This document shows, one piece after another, positions 9,344-18,198 of a stretch of 32,429 bases of DNA. The translations under genes and the position numbers were made by a program. Numbering within the stretch: the stretch's first letter is position 1; every line of letters starts with the position of its first letter. The notes beneath the pieces are model-generated. The model saw only the letters and a program-made list of their open reading frames with translations. It searched no databases and was not told where the DNA came from. This DNA comes from Candidatus Poribacteria bacterium (lineage in GTDB: Bacteria; Poribacteria; WGA-4E; PCPOR2b), in contig JADFGN010000015.1 in assembly GCA_022567695.1 (NCBI GenBank), positions 1 through 32,429 of the forward strand, given 5' to 3'.

Positions 9344-10048
9344 ATGAATATTCTGATAACTTCGGCGGCTTCCGATTTGGCGCAAAGATTAGCCAGTGCC
9401 CTATCCAATGAACATCAGATTCGCCTAACAGATCTAATCGATGTCGAAACCGATTTTGAGTTTGTGCGTAGCGACCTCGGGCACGGAGACGAAACCAATC
9501 AACTTGTCAAAGGCATGGATGCAATCATTCACCTCGCGCAATTGTCGCCATCCACTCTCAAAGAATCAGATCAACCGGAAAATCTGGAAATTGACTTTCA
9601 GACGCGCTGCACCTACAACCTCCTGATGGCAGCCTCTGCTGAAAAAGTTCCGCATGCGATTTACGCCAGTACACTTCACCTCTTTGACCAACATGACGAA
9701 GATTGGACCGTTACCGAAAGTTGGCGTCCCAGACCAACGACTGATGTCCCCATTTTGTCACGGCATCTTGGCGAATTTACCTGTCGAGAATTTGCGCGTG
9801 AAGGACGCATCAACCTGACAGTCCTCAGGCTAGGTTCGTTAATCACGGCTGATGAAGCGACAAACCAATCGTTTGATTCAGCGTGGCTTGAAGTGGACGA
9901 TGCGGTTCACGCCTTTGAGTGTGCGCTAAAATCCTCGCCGGCGAGGTGGGCAATCTTCCATATTCAATCCGAATTTCCAAACTCCCGTTTCTCAGTTGGT
10001 CGAGCGAAAAGTGCCTTGAAATATAATCCACAATTCATGAATGAGTAA
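9344..10048 (+). CDS. NAD-dependent epimerase/dehydratase family (extended SDR)
   Basis: MNILITSAASDLAQRLASAL...; IHLAQLS; similar layout to the ORF at 10940. Start trimmed from 9317 to the ATG at 9344. Confidence 0.8.
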   Translation: MNILITSAASDLAQRLASALSNEHQIRLTDLIDVETDFEFVRSDLGHGDETNQLVKGMDAIIHLAQLSPSTLKESDQPENLEIDFQTRCTYNLLMAASAEKVPHAIYASTLHLFDQHDEDWTVTESWRPRPTTDVPILSRHLGEFTCREFAREGRINLTVLRLGSLITADEATNQSFDSAWLEVDDAVHAFECALKSSPARWAIFHIQSEFPNSRFSVGRAKSALKYNPQFMNE

Positions 10049-10081
10049 GACCTTGACTCCCAATCAGATTAGAAAATAATC

Positions 10082-10144
10082 CAGTCGTAGCCTAACTTTC
10101 TAAGGTGGTATATTCAACGGTGATACTTGAAAACCAAGATAGAA
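10082..10144. repeat. TA-associated repeat, copy 1 (CAGTCGTAGCCTAACTTTCTAAGGTGG ... AACCAAGATAGAAT)
   Basis: 25/27 identity to 31161-31187, then a conserved AACCAAGRTAGAAT block; both copies lie upstream of toxin-antitoxin genes. Confidence 0.75.
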
Positions 10145-10232
10145 TCTACTTGCCTTGGCGATCGGTGGGGATTTCTACGACTTCATTTCCCTATCTTGTT
10201 TTCTGGTCAGAAACTAGCAAAGGAGAATACCA

Positions 10233-10481
10233 ATGGCTCAATTAACCATAGAACTATCTGATACAGAATACCAACAACTTGAAAAGTCGGCGCAGCGTCT
10301 CGGAAAGGCCACTAACGTGTTGGTACAGGAATGGATTCGGCAACGTTTGCCTGAGTTGAAAGAAGGGTTGGATGTTACGCAAGATCCTGTTTATCAGATG
10401 GAAGGCTATGACTCTAAAGCACCAAAGGATTTATCAGTAAATCTGGACAAGTACCTTTACGGAGGGGCAGATCCGAAATGA
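10233..10481 (+). CDS. type II antitoxin-like protein (VapB-like)
   Basis: 82 aa MAQLTIELSDTEYQQLEKSAQRLGKATNVLVQEWIRQRLPEL; overlaps the downstream PIN gene by 4 nt (ATGA). Confidence 0.78.
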   Translation: MAQLTIELSDTEYQQLEKSAQRLGKATNVLVQEWIRQRLPELKEGLDVTQDPVYQMEGYDSKAPKDLSVNLDKYLYGGADPK

Positions 10482-10903
10482 GACAAATGGAACGAGTCTT
10501 TGCCGATGCCAACGGTTGGATCGCCCTCAACAGCAAACGTGATCAACTACATGATATAGCGGTCCGCGTCAATAGGGATTTGCTCTCCAGAGGGCATCGT
10601 TATACCACAACCAACTTTGTTCTGGACGAATCTTACACAGGTTTATTGACAAAGGTTGGACATTTTGCAGCCGTTGATTTCGGCGAGAAAATTCGCCTCT
10701 CAAAAATAGTGGAGATTATTCACATCACCGAAGAAATTGAAGACAAGGCGTGGGAATTGTTCAGGCAATATTCGGACAAGACATTTTCCTTTACTGACTG
10801 CACGTCGTTTATCGTCATGCGACAATTCGGATTGAGCGAGGCTTTTACCAGTGACCACCATTTTGAGCAGATGGAATTCACGGTTTTGTTAAAACGAGCA
10901 TAA
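10478..10903 (+). CDS. PIN domain toxin (VapC-like)
   Basis: VFADANGWIAL...TNFVLDESYTGLL...SDKTFSFTDCTSFIVMRQFGLSEAFTSDHHFEQ: PIN acidic residues and SFTDC core. Confidence 0.92.
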   Translation: MRQMERVFADANGWIALNSKRDQLHDIAVRVNRDLLSRGHRYTTTNFVLDESYTGLLTKVGHFAAVDFGEKIRLSKIVEIIHITEEIEDKAWELFRQYSDKTFSFTDCTSFIVMRQFGLSEAFTSDHHFEQMEFTVLLKRA

Positions 10904-10939
10904 CACGCATCCTTTGAAGGATTGGAAATGAGGTGAAAA

Positions 10940-11665
10940 ATGAAGGTATTGATTTTAGGTGGACACGGCTATCTTGGTCCACATGTCGAGAAAGCGTTGG
11001 AGCCGTATCATCAACTGCGGATTACCGATATTAAGCCAATCGATACGAAACATGAGTCGATGCAGATTGACGTCTCATCTCTGGACGAGGTGATGAGAGC
11101 CGCAGAAGGCATGGACACAATCATCAATTGCTCTGTCCTTCGTGACCATCGGCAGCTCGCTTTCGATGTGAGCACACAGGGTTGCTACAATACCATGCGA
11201 GCGGCGGTCGAGCACGGCATCCGAAGAGTGATCAACACCGGCCCCCATTTCACAATTCAAGGGAATTCCTACACAGACTACGATTACGAGATTAATCCTG
11301 ATGTTCCATCTCATCCCTCGACGGGGCTGTACCCAATCACAAAAGGACTTGGGCAGGAGATCTGTAAGGTCTTCACGGAAAACTACGATATTTATGTGTT
11401 GACCTATCTATTCCTCAGTTTCCGCAATCATGATGATGGCGGCGAGGGCACAGACCTCAATCCGTTTTCTGTCACATGGAGAGATGCGGGGGAGGCATTC
11501 CGACTTGGTTTAGAGATCGAACTCGACAAGTTGCCGTCACGGTGCGAGATTTTCAATATCTTCGCAGACCTTCCGCATCAACGATTCTCCAATGAGAAAG
11601 CGAAGCGAATTCTTGGCTTCGCCCCAAAGGACAATTTTGAGAAGATGTGGCATAAGAAAAGTTAA
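10940..11665 (+). CDS. NAD-dependent epimerase/dehydratase family (extended SDR)
   Basis: MKVLILGGHGYLGPHVEKAL (GxxGxxG), YPITKGLGQEICK (YxxxK). Confidence 0.92.
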   Translation: MKVLILGGHGYLGPHVEKALEPYHQLRITDIKPIDTKHESMQIDVSSLDEVMRAAEGMDTIINCSVLRDHRQLAFDVSTQGCYNTMRAAVEHGIRRVINTGPHFTIQGNSYTDYDYEINPDVPSHPSTGLYPITKGLGQEICKVFTENYDIYVLTYLFLSFRNHDDGGEGTDLNPFSVTWRDAGEAFRLGLEIELDKLPSRCEIFNIFADLPHQRFSNEKAKRILGFAPKDNFEKMWHKKS

Positions 11666-11694
11666 CCTTGAAAAGGTTTGGAACCTTTTCAAGG
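11666..11694 (+). other. perfect stem-loop CCTTGAAAAGGTT-TGG-AACCTTTTCAAGG between two genes
   Basis: 13-bp perfect inverted repeat with 3-nt loop in the 46-nt gap; no T-tract after it. Confidence 0.7.
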
Positions 11695-11711
11695 CTAGAG
11701 GGGAGAGTTAT

Positions 11712-12494
11712 ATGGAGTTTCTATGGGACGACGACAAGCAGGCCGCAATCAGCTTAACATTCGATGATGGTATGAACTCACACCTCGACACGGCGATACC
11801 GTTACTCGATGGGCATGATCTCCGGGGAACATTCTACATCACTGCCAGAGGCGAAGATGATGGGCAAAAAGGGTTGGAGCGTTTCCGTCCTGCGTTTGAG
11901 GCTGGACACGAGATTGGCAACCACTCAATTCATCACTGGTGTAGTTGTGCAGGCGTCATGAATCCTGATCAACGTGGGCTTGAGTACCGAACACTTGAAG
12001 AGGTCGAGGCGGAATTGGTTGACGCGGATAAACGATTCAAATCGGTATTTCCAGAGGTTGCGCATTGGAGTTTCTGCTATCCATGCTATAACACATTCGT
12101 TGGAAAAGGGAAGCATCGAAAAAGCTATGTTCCAATTGTAGCGGAGCTCTTTTTCACAGCGAGGGCTGGCGGTGAAATGTCTAACTCGATTAATTCTCCA
12201 TATCACGCCGACCTACACTGCCTCAACTCGTGGAAGTGCGAACGGCGGAGCGCGGCGGAATTGATTGGGTTAGTCGAGAGAACTGCGACTCAGGGCGGGT
12301 GGAGTATCTTCACTTTCCACGGTGTCGGGGAGGGTCACCTACCCGTTGCACGTCCAGATTTTCAGGAATTACTGGCTTATCTCGACGCCGTTCGCGATCG
12401 AATCTGGACAGCCCCAGTGATTGAAGTCGCGGAATATCTCCACAATAAGGATTGGCAATTAAATAAGTCAGTCATTTTGCCCAACCCCCTCTAA
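11712..12494 (+). CDS. polysaccharide deacetylase family protein
   Basis: AISLTFDDGMNSHLDTAIPLLDGHDLRGTFYI, EAGHEIGNHSIHHW (NodB motifs). Start trimmed to 11712 from ORF 11592. Confidence 0.92.
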   Translation: MEFLWDDDKQAAISLTFDDGMNSHLDTAIPLLDGHDLRGTFYITARGEDDGQKGLERFRPAFEAGHEIGNHSIHHWCSCAGVMNPDQRGLEYRTLEEVEAELVDADKRFKSVFPEVAHWSFCYPCYNTFVGKGKHRKSYVPIVAELFFTARAGGEMSNSINSPYHADLHCLNSWKCERRSAAELIGLVERTATQGGWSIFTFHGVGEGHLPVARPDFQELLAYLDAVRDRIWTAPVIEVAEYLHNKDWQLNKSVILPNPL

Positions 12495-12532
12495 CAAGAG
12501 AAGACATCTGGAGTATTACCTATACTCTACAT

Positions 12533-12593
12533 CCCCTTTGAAAGGGGGAGAACCTGCGTCATCTGCTACTCTCCCCTCCTTACGAAGGAGGGG
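12533..12593. repeat. intergenic palindromic repeat unit (two hairpins)
   Basis: CCCCTTT-G-AAAGGGG at 12533-12547 and CCCCTCCTT-ACG-AAGGAGGGG at 12573-12593, followed by CTGGGGGAGGTTG; the wording resembles common intergenic palindromes in many bacterial genomes. Confidence 0.65.
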
Positions 12594-12670
12594 CTGGGGG
12601 AGGTTGTCCGTCCCTGAACCATTGGGTGGCAACGCATCGGCGTGAAGGGAAATCTCGGAGGTAATCATTC

Positions 12671-14749
12671 ATGGCAAAGGAACTCACCCTTGAAAATTTA
12701 ATCGAGAGAGGTCTGGATAAATCTGTATCGGCGGAGGCACTCCAATTAATTTCATCATCTCCAGCCGCTGAATGCTGGCAGAAGATCTCTCAAGAAATTC
12801 TGAACCCCGAGCTGCCTTTCGCACTCCACAAGATTCTGCACGAAACCGTTTTTTCCGATTGGGATGCGACAACACAAGGCCCGCCGCCAGCGTGGTTTCC
12901 TTCTAATGAGCAAATCCAAACCACGAATATCGCCCAGTTAATGAAGGTGTTGAAGTTGGACTCTTATGAAGCCCTTCATGCGTGGTCGGTGACGAATCGC
13001 GCCGATTTCTGGAAACTGATGATTGAACGATTGGGGATTCAATTCAAGAAGGAATTTACCGAGATTGTGGATCTTTCCAAAGGCGCCGAGTTTCCTCGAT
13101 GGCTTGTGGACGCAAAGCTCAATATCACAGAAAGCTGTTTTAACGCTCCAGCTCATGCGACGGCAATCGTCTCTCAATCGGAAGGTGGAACGCTTTCAAC
13201 GATGACCTATAAGCGACTCAATTCGTTGACAAATCGAGTTGCCAATGCGCTGATGGATGCTGGCTTCAAGCCGGGCGATACGATTGCGGTTGACATGCCA
13301 ATGACGGCGGAGTCGGTAGCGATTTATCTCGGGATTATCAGGGCGGGTGGTGTCGTGGTTTCAATTGCCGATAGCTTCGCGCCACATGAGATCGAAATGC
13401 GTCTGAAACTGGCAAAGGCGAAAGCAATCTTCACCCAAGATTATATCCCGCGTGCCGGAAAACATCTGCCGTTATACGCGAGAGTCGTTGCTGCCAACGC
13501 ACCGAAAGCGATTGTGATTCCCTGTAAACACGGGGAAACTGTGCGTCTGCAATTGCGAGATGGCGATCTCACTTGGGAACAATTCCTGAGCGATAACAAT
13601 CAGTTTGATTCAATCGTGCGCTTGCCGTCGGATTACACGAATATCTTATTCTCTTCAGGCACGACAGGCGAGCCCAAGGCGATTCCGTGGACGCAAACCA
13701 CTCCGATTAAATCTGCGGTGGATGGGCACCTGCACCACGATATTCAATCCGGAGATGTCGTGGCGTGGCCAACGAACCTCGGGTGGATGATGGGACCTTG
13801 GCTGATTTACGCCAGCTTAATCAATCAGGCAACTATCGCGTTATACGATGGCGCACCGACGGGTAGAGCGTTTGGGGAGTTTGTGCAAAATGCCCGTGTG
13901 ACGATGCTCGGTGTCGTGCCGAGTCTCGTAAAGACGTGGAAGAATACGAGTTGCATGAAAGGACTTGACTGGCGCAGAATCAAAGCCTTCAGTTCAACAG
14001 GTGAGTGTTCCAATCCTGATGACATGCTGTTCTTGATGTCTCTTGCGGATTACCGACCCGTTATCGAATATTGTGGTGGCACAGAAATTGGCGGCGGCTA
14101 CATTACCAGCACGCTCGTACAGTCAGCCGCGCCAGCGACGTTTACCACACCTACATTGGGATTGGATTTTACCATTCTTGATGAGAACGGTCAGCCCACC
14201 GACAACGGAGAGGTTTTTCTGATACCGCCCTCCATTGGACTTTCCACAGAGTTATTGAACAAAGATCATCACGAAGTGTATTTCGAGGGAACTCCTGATT
14301 TGGCGCGGAGAAACGAAAAAGCAGAGCCGCCGCATGCCAATCCCTTGAGGCGTCATGGAGATCAGATCGAGCGTTTAGCCGGCGGCTATTATCGCATTCA
14401 CGGGCGTGTGGATGATACAATGAACATTGGGGGAATCAAAGTCAGTTCGGCAGAGATTGAACGCACGCTCAACACCGTGAACGGTATTCGTGAAACCGCT
14501 GCTATTGCGGTATCTCCAGAGGATGGAGGGCCCAGTCGATTGGTAGTTTACGCCGTACTCTTGCCGGACGCTGAGATACTCAAAGATAAATTGAAGGATG
14601 CTTTGCAAGCAGAAATCAAGGCACATCTCAATCCGCTTTTTAGGATTCACGATGTCGTGATCGCTGAGGCACTGCCCCGCACCGCATCCAACAAAGTCAT
14701 GCGGCGTGTGCTACGTGACAAGTATCGGAGTGCAAATGTGAAAATTTAG
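12671..14749 (+). CDS. AMP-dependent synthetase/acyl-CoA ligase
   Basis: ILFSSGTTGEPKAIPWTQ (P-loop), EYCGGTEIGGGY, GRVDDTMNIGGIKVSSAEIE, PRTASNKVMRRVLRD. Confidence 0.95.
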   Translation: MAKELTLENLIERGLDKSVSAEALQLISSSPAAECWQKISQEILNPELPFALHKILHETVFSDWDATTQGPPPAWFPSNEQIQTTNIAQLMKVLKLDSYEALHAWSVTNRADFWKLMIERLGIQFKKEFTEIVDLSKGAEFPRWLVDAKLNITESCFNAPAHATAIVSQSEGGTLSTMTYKRLNSLTNRVANALMDAGFKPGDTIAVDMPMTAESVAIYLGIIRAGGVVVSIADSFAPHEIEMRLKLAKAKAIFTQDYIPRAGKHLPLYARVVAANAPKAIVIPCKHGETVRLQLRDGDLTWEQFLSDNNQFDSIVRLPSDYTNILFSSGTTGEPKAIPWTQTTPIKSAVDGHLHHDIQSGDVVAWPTNLGWMMGPWLIYASLINQATIALYDGAPTGRAFGEFVQNARVTMLGVVPSLVKTWKNTSCMKGLDWRRIKAFSSTGECSNPDDMLFLMSLADYRPVIEYCGGTEIGGGYITSTLVQSAAPATFTTPTLGLDFTILDENGQPTDNGEVFLIPPSIGLSTELLNKDHHEVYFEGTPDLARRNEKAEPPHANPLRRHGDQIERLAGGYYRIHGRVDDTMNIGGIKVSSAEIERTLNTVNGIRETAAIAVSPEDGGPSRLVVYAVLLPDAEILKDKLKDALQAEIKAHLNPLFRIHDVVIAEALPRTASNKVMRRVLRDKYRSANVKI

Positions 14750-14805
14750 TTTTTCAACGATCGCCAGTAATTCCTCTTTACAAATCGTAGCAAATCCGAG
14801 ATCAA

Positions 14806-15963
14806 TTACTCGCCGTGCAGCGTTCTCATGGCTTGGTGATGCCGCATACCCTGATTCCGTAGACGTGTGTACGCCTCTTCGTCTATACTATCGCGTTTGA
14901 GAAAACCACGAATATCGTATCGCTCTGGTTGCTCAACGGGTAATTTGCCTTCATCAATCATCAACTGGAGCGGATACTCCCCTTCCTTCAAAGGCAGATG
15001 AATGACGTGGTGCTGGCGAGCGGATTCGTAAAGTGCTAACATTATCTCCACAGTTACACGGGCTTTGTACCCTGACCCGCGATGCTCCGGTCCGCCTTCG
15101 ATCCATGCAATGAGTTCACGTACCTGTGCCGCGTTGGTTTCCCCGCCAATTGCCCGAATCTTCGCGGCTTCTACTCTCAGCGGAATCTGTTGCCAACCAT
15201 TCGATGTCGAATTGAACAATTTAACATTCGCTTCGTTGACATCCAACATTCCCTCAGTGCCACGGATGAGGAAGCCACCCGAACGCGCCGGTTCCTTGTA
15301 GAGGTCTGATTGAATAAAAAGTTGAAGATTATCTTCCATGTGAACTAACCCCATACAACTGTCCTCAATCGGTGTGTCTCTTTCATGGCGATTAGTCCGT
15401 CGCTCAACTGCGCCCATCACCCACAATACTTGCGGATCGCCCAAGACGAAGCGTGCCCCGTCGATCGCGTGAGTTCCCCAATTCAGCAGTCCTTCTCTCA
15501 CATTGCAGTCCATCCAGAGCGGCTGGCCGATGACTTGCTGTTGCATCAGTTCACGCGCTTTTTCCCAACCCGCCGTAAAGCGTCGTTGGTGACTGATCAC
15601 TAACTTGGTGCCACTCGCATCGCAAGCCTCAATCATGCGGTTTGCATCGCCCATGCTGACCGTCATCGGTTTTTCACAGATGATGCCTTTGACGCTAGGT
15701 CGAGCCGCTGCGACGGTCAAAGGTGCATGTAGCAGATGCCATGCACACACGCTGACAATATCCGGTTGTGCCTTGTCCAACATTTCCTCAATCGTGGCGT
15801 ATCCCTCCGGAATGTTGTAATCGTTCATGTATTGCCTGCGGGCTGGCTCATACGGATCGGCGACGGCGATGACTTCGATCGCTTCAACCAAGTTATATGC
15901 TTCCATGTGGGAATTGCCAATTCCGCCACATCCGACAATTGCAGCTGTATATTTTCTCGACAT
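14806..15963 (-). CDS. Gfo/Idh/MocA family oxidoreductase
   Basis: KYTAAIVGCGGIGNSHMEAY, VKGIICEKPMTVSMGDANRMIEAC, GLLNWGTHAIDGARFVLG. Confidence 0.95.
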   Translation of the reverse strand: MSRKYTAAIVGCGGIGNSHMEAYNLVEAIEVIAVADPYEPARRQYMNDYNIPEGYATIEEMLDKAQPDIVSVCAWHLLHAPLTVAAARPSVKGIICEKPMTVSMGDANRMIEACDASGTKLVISHQRRFTAGWEKARELMQQQVIGQPLWMDCNVREGLLNWGTHAIDGARFVLGDPQVLWVMGAVERRTNRHERDTPIEDSCMGLVHMEDNLQLFIQSDLYKEPARSGGFLIRGTEGMLDVNEANVKLFNSTSNGWQQIPLRVEAAKIRAIGGETNAAQVRELIAWIEGGPEHRGSGYKARVTVEIMLALYESARQHHVIHLPLKEGEYPLQLMIDEGKLPVEQPERYDIRGFLKRDSIDEEAYTRLRNQGMRHHQAMRTLHGE

Positions 15964-16183
15964 TAATTGTCTCCTTTTAGTGTGTGATTCTCATCTTTGG
16001 CCAATTGTTTCATAAAATTAGCCGTAATAATGAGGCCAATTATCTGCCCATCGATCTCATATAAAAAAACAGAAACAGTGGCTTGATAACATAAAAACCT
16101 AATTACCAAAGTCAAGATAGTATAATATGTTATAATGGTCACTGAACAGAGATATTTTGGATAACCTCTCTTTGTTTGCTATC

Positions 16184-16222
16184 ACGATGCAACACCTGTC
16201 CATCTAGCAGTTGTTGCATCGT
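16184..16222 (+). other. 11-bp perfect inverted repeat (ACGATGCAACA...TGTTGCATCGT) in the 5' leader of the LamG gene
   Basis: Arms 16184-16194 and 16212-16222, 17-nt loop, 37 nt upstream of ATG 16259. Confidence 0.65.
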
Positions 16223-16258
16223 TATTCAATCCAAACGATAAGGAGAAGATTACAGATT

Positions 16259-17068
16259 ATGAGACAGAAGTTGTTAACCCCAATAGGTTTGGTTTTCGTT
16301 GGTTTAATTCTCTCAACGCAGAGCTTTGCTGCCATTGATCCAGATACCGTTGTTGGCATTTGGCTTTTCGAAGGAAATGCCAACGATTCAAGCAAAAATG
16401 GAAATGATGGAGAACTCATGAAGGGTGCGGACTTTGTCAATGAGGCAAAAATCCAGAATCAGTCGTTGAGTCTTGATGGTGATAATGATTATGTTCTTGT
16501 ACCCACTTCTAAGAGCTTGGAGAGTACCGCGGACGAGTTTACCGGTGCCGCATGGATTAAATATAAGAGAAAAGGAGGAGTCGCTCCCGGCGGTTGTTGT
16601 GCCGACGACCAAATGGTGCTTGCCTTCAGTACCGGTTGGCACAACATACTAAATGTCTTCGGTCGTGGCGGGAGAGCCATTCCGGGAGCCGTCGAGGTCG
16701 GCAGTGCCGAACTCGCTCCAAGTTGGCTTTCAGGACCGACCGCCGTTGACGATGACGAATGGCACCACATCGCTTTTACTTACGACGGGAAGACTAAGAT
16801 CATTTACGTTGATGGTGAGGTTGATGTTGAGGCACCCACAGGCGGGAGTTTTGGAGTCTTCGGCATCGATTTATTCATTGGCGGTACTCCCACCGAAAGA
16901 CCCGGAAACGGCCTCATTGACGAGGCAGGAATATTTAATGTTCCTTTGGACCAAAAGGACATTCAATTAATTATGAAGGACGGTTTGGGGAAGGCAACTG
17001 GCCTCGCTCCCGTTTCTCCTAAAGACCGATTAACCACAATGTGGGCAGAGATCAAATCACAACGTTAA
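16259..17068 (+). CDS. LamG (concanavalin A-like) domain secreted protein
   Basis: Signal peptide MRQKLLTPIGLVFVGLILSTQSFAA; VGIWLFEGNANDSSKNGNDGEL, DDEWHHIAFTYDGKTKIIYVDGE, GLIDEAGIFNVPL. RBS AAGGAGAAG upstream. Confidence 0.92.
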   Translation: MRQKLLTPIGLVFVGLILSTQSFAAIDPDTVVGIWLFEGNANDSSKNGNDGELMKGADFVNEAKIQNQSLSLDGDNDYVLVPTSKSLESTADEFTGAAWIKYKRKGGVAPGGCCADDQMVLAFSTGWHNILNVFGRGGRAIPGAVEVGSAELAPSWLSGPTAVDDDEWHHIAFTYDGKTKIIYVDGEVDVEAPTGGSFGVFGIDLFIGGTPTERPGNGLIDEAGIFNVPLDQKDIQLIMKDGLGKATGLAPVSPKDRLTTMWAEIKSQR

Positions 17069-17088
17069 GAAGAGTCGAAGAGTCTATG

Positions 17089-17126
17089 CCCCAGCGCGTC
17101 AGATTCGTTCCTGCGTTGGGGTTTTT
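17089..17126 (+). terminator. Rho-independent terminator
   Basis: CCCCAGCGC...GCGTTGGGG followed by TTTTT, downstream of the LamG gene. Confidence 0.8.
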
Positions 17127-17144
17127 CTATGCCAGAGTTTCAAT

Positions 17145-17978
17145 TCAACCCCGCGACGGTTCGGACATTTTCTCCCGCGCTTGTCGCGAAAGCTCCGCGA
17201 GATGTCCGTCGTTCGCCCGAACTTGCTCAAGATGCTTCCATCGCTCAGCGTCAGCCGTGCGGACCATCTTTTCGCCATACTTCCGGTCAATCCAGAAACG
17301 TGCTGACCCGCCGATGTACTTTCGCAAGTCTTCCAGACGGTCTTGCGGATAGCGTTGGCAGAGGTTCATCGTAAACATCCGTCGTCGCACACCGCCGCCG
17401 AATGTCGCATGCTTCGTGTTGTGGTTGAACAAGACAAGGTCGCCCGGGGTCGTTTCAAAAGCCACCGCAGGTACATCCCGCCCGTGGATTCCCCAAAGGT
17501 CTTGGCTATGCCGAATATCCTTTTGAAGTACATCGGCATAGCTATCGTCAAAGAGAAGGTGGCTACCCGGAATTACGCGGAGTGCGCCTGTGTCACGGGT
17601 AAGGTGGTCTAGGTAGAACGCGATTTTGATGTGCCTCGGATCGCCTACCTTGTGTCCCCCGTCGGAATGCCAGCCTGTGTCCCCAACGTAGTAGTTTCCA
17701 TCGCTGCCCATGTAGTTAAAGTCATCCCCGAGTAGGGTTGTGGCAATGTCCAGAATACGGGGATCGTCCAGCAGGCTACAAAGGTATTCACTCTGATCGA
17801 TAAACGGAACAATGCAGGAACGCGCCTTTCCTTCATGCGACTTTCCATTATGTCCACCGCCATGTTCTTGCCAAACCTGTTCAAACGCCCGCTCGATTCT
17901 CTCGATGCGGTCTGCCATCAGGCCGGGGAAACTGAGATAGCCAAATGTCGAAAAGAAGTTGATCTGTTGCTCTGTCAT
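17145..17978 (-). CDS. phytanoyl-CoA dioxygenase (PhyH) family protein
   Basis: GWHSDGGHKVGDPRHIKIAFYLDHLTRDTGALRVIPGSHL, VLFNHNTKHATFGGGVRRRMFTMNL. Start set at MTEQQINFFSTFGYLSFPGL (17978). Confidence 0.94.
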   Translation of the reverse strand: MTEQQINFFSTFGYLSFPGLMADRIERIERAFEQVWQEHGGGHNGKSHEGKARSCIVPFIDQSEYLCSLLDDPRILDIATTLLGDDFNYMGSDGNYYVGDTGWHSDGGHKVGDPRHIKIAFYLDHLTRDTGALRVIPGSHLLFDDSYADVLQKDIRHSQDLWGIHGRDVPAVAFETTPGDLVLFNHNTKHATFGGGVRRRMFTMNLCQRYPQDRLEDLRKYIGGSARFWIDRKYGEKMVRTADAERWKHLEQVRANDGHLAELSRQAREKMSEPSRG

Positions 17979-18198
17979 TTTGAGATTCCTCCTAACGCGG
18001 AGCGTGATGCGTAAAGCCACAAACGGGCAATAAACTTTGGTTCTCCTACTCTCATGCTGCTCTGTTGATACGAAGGTCTACGTTCAGTCCTAAGCAACGC
18101 CTATAATCTTATCATGTTTTCAACATTTGCTCAACGCAAATCCGATTCTTTGTTCGTTAAGGACCAAAATCCTACTTTTCTAAACTACCAATTACGGT

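Noticed and set aside
16121-16136. Tandem TATAAT boxes as the LamG promoter
   Set aside because: No convincing -35 at 17 nt for either box; kept only as a remark.
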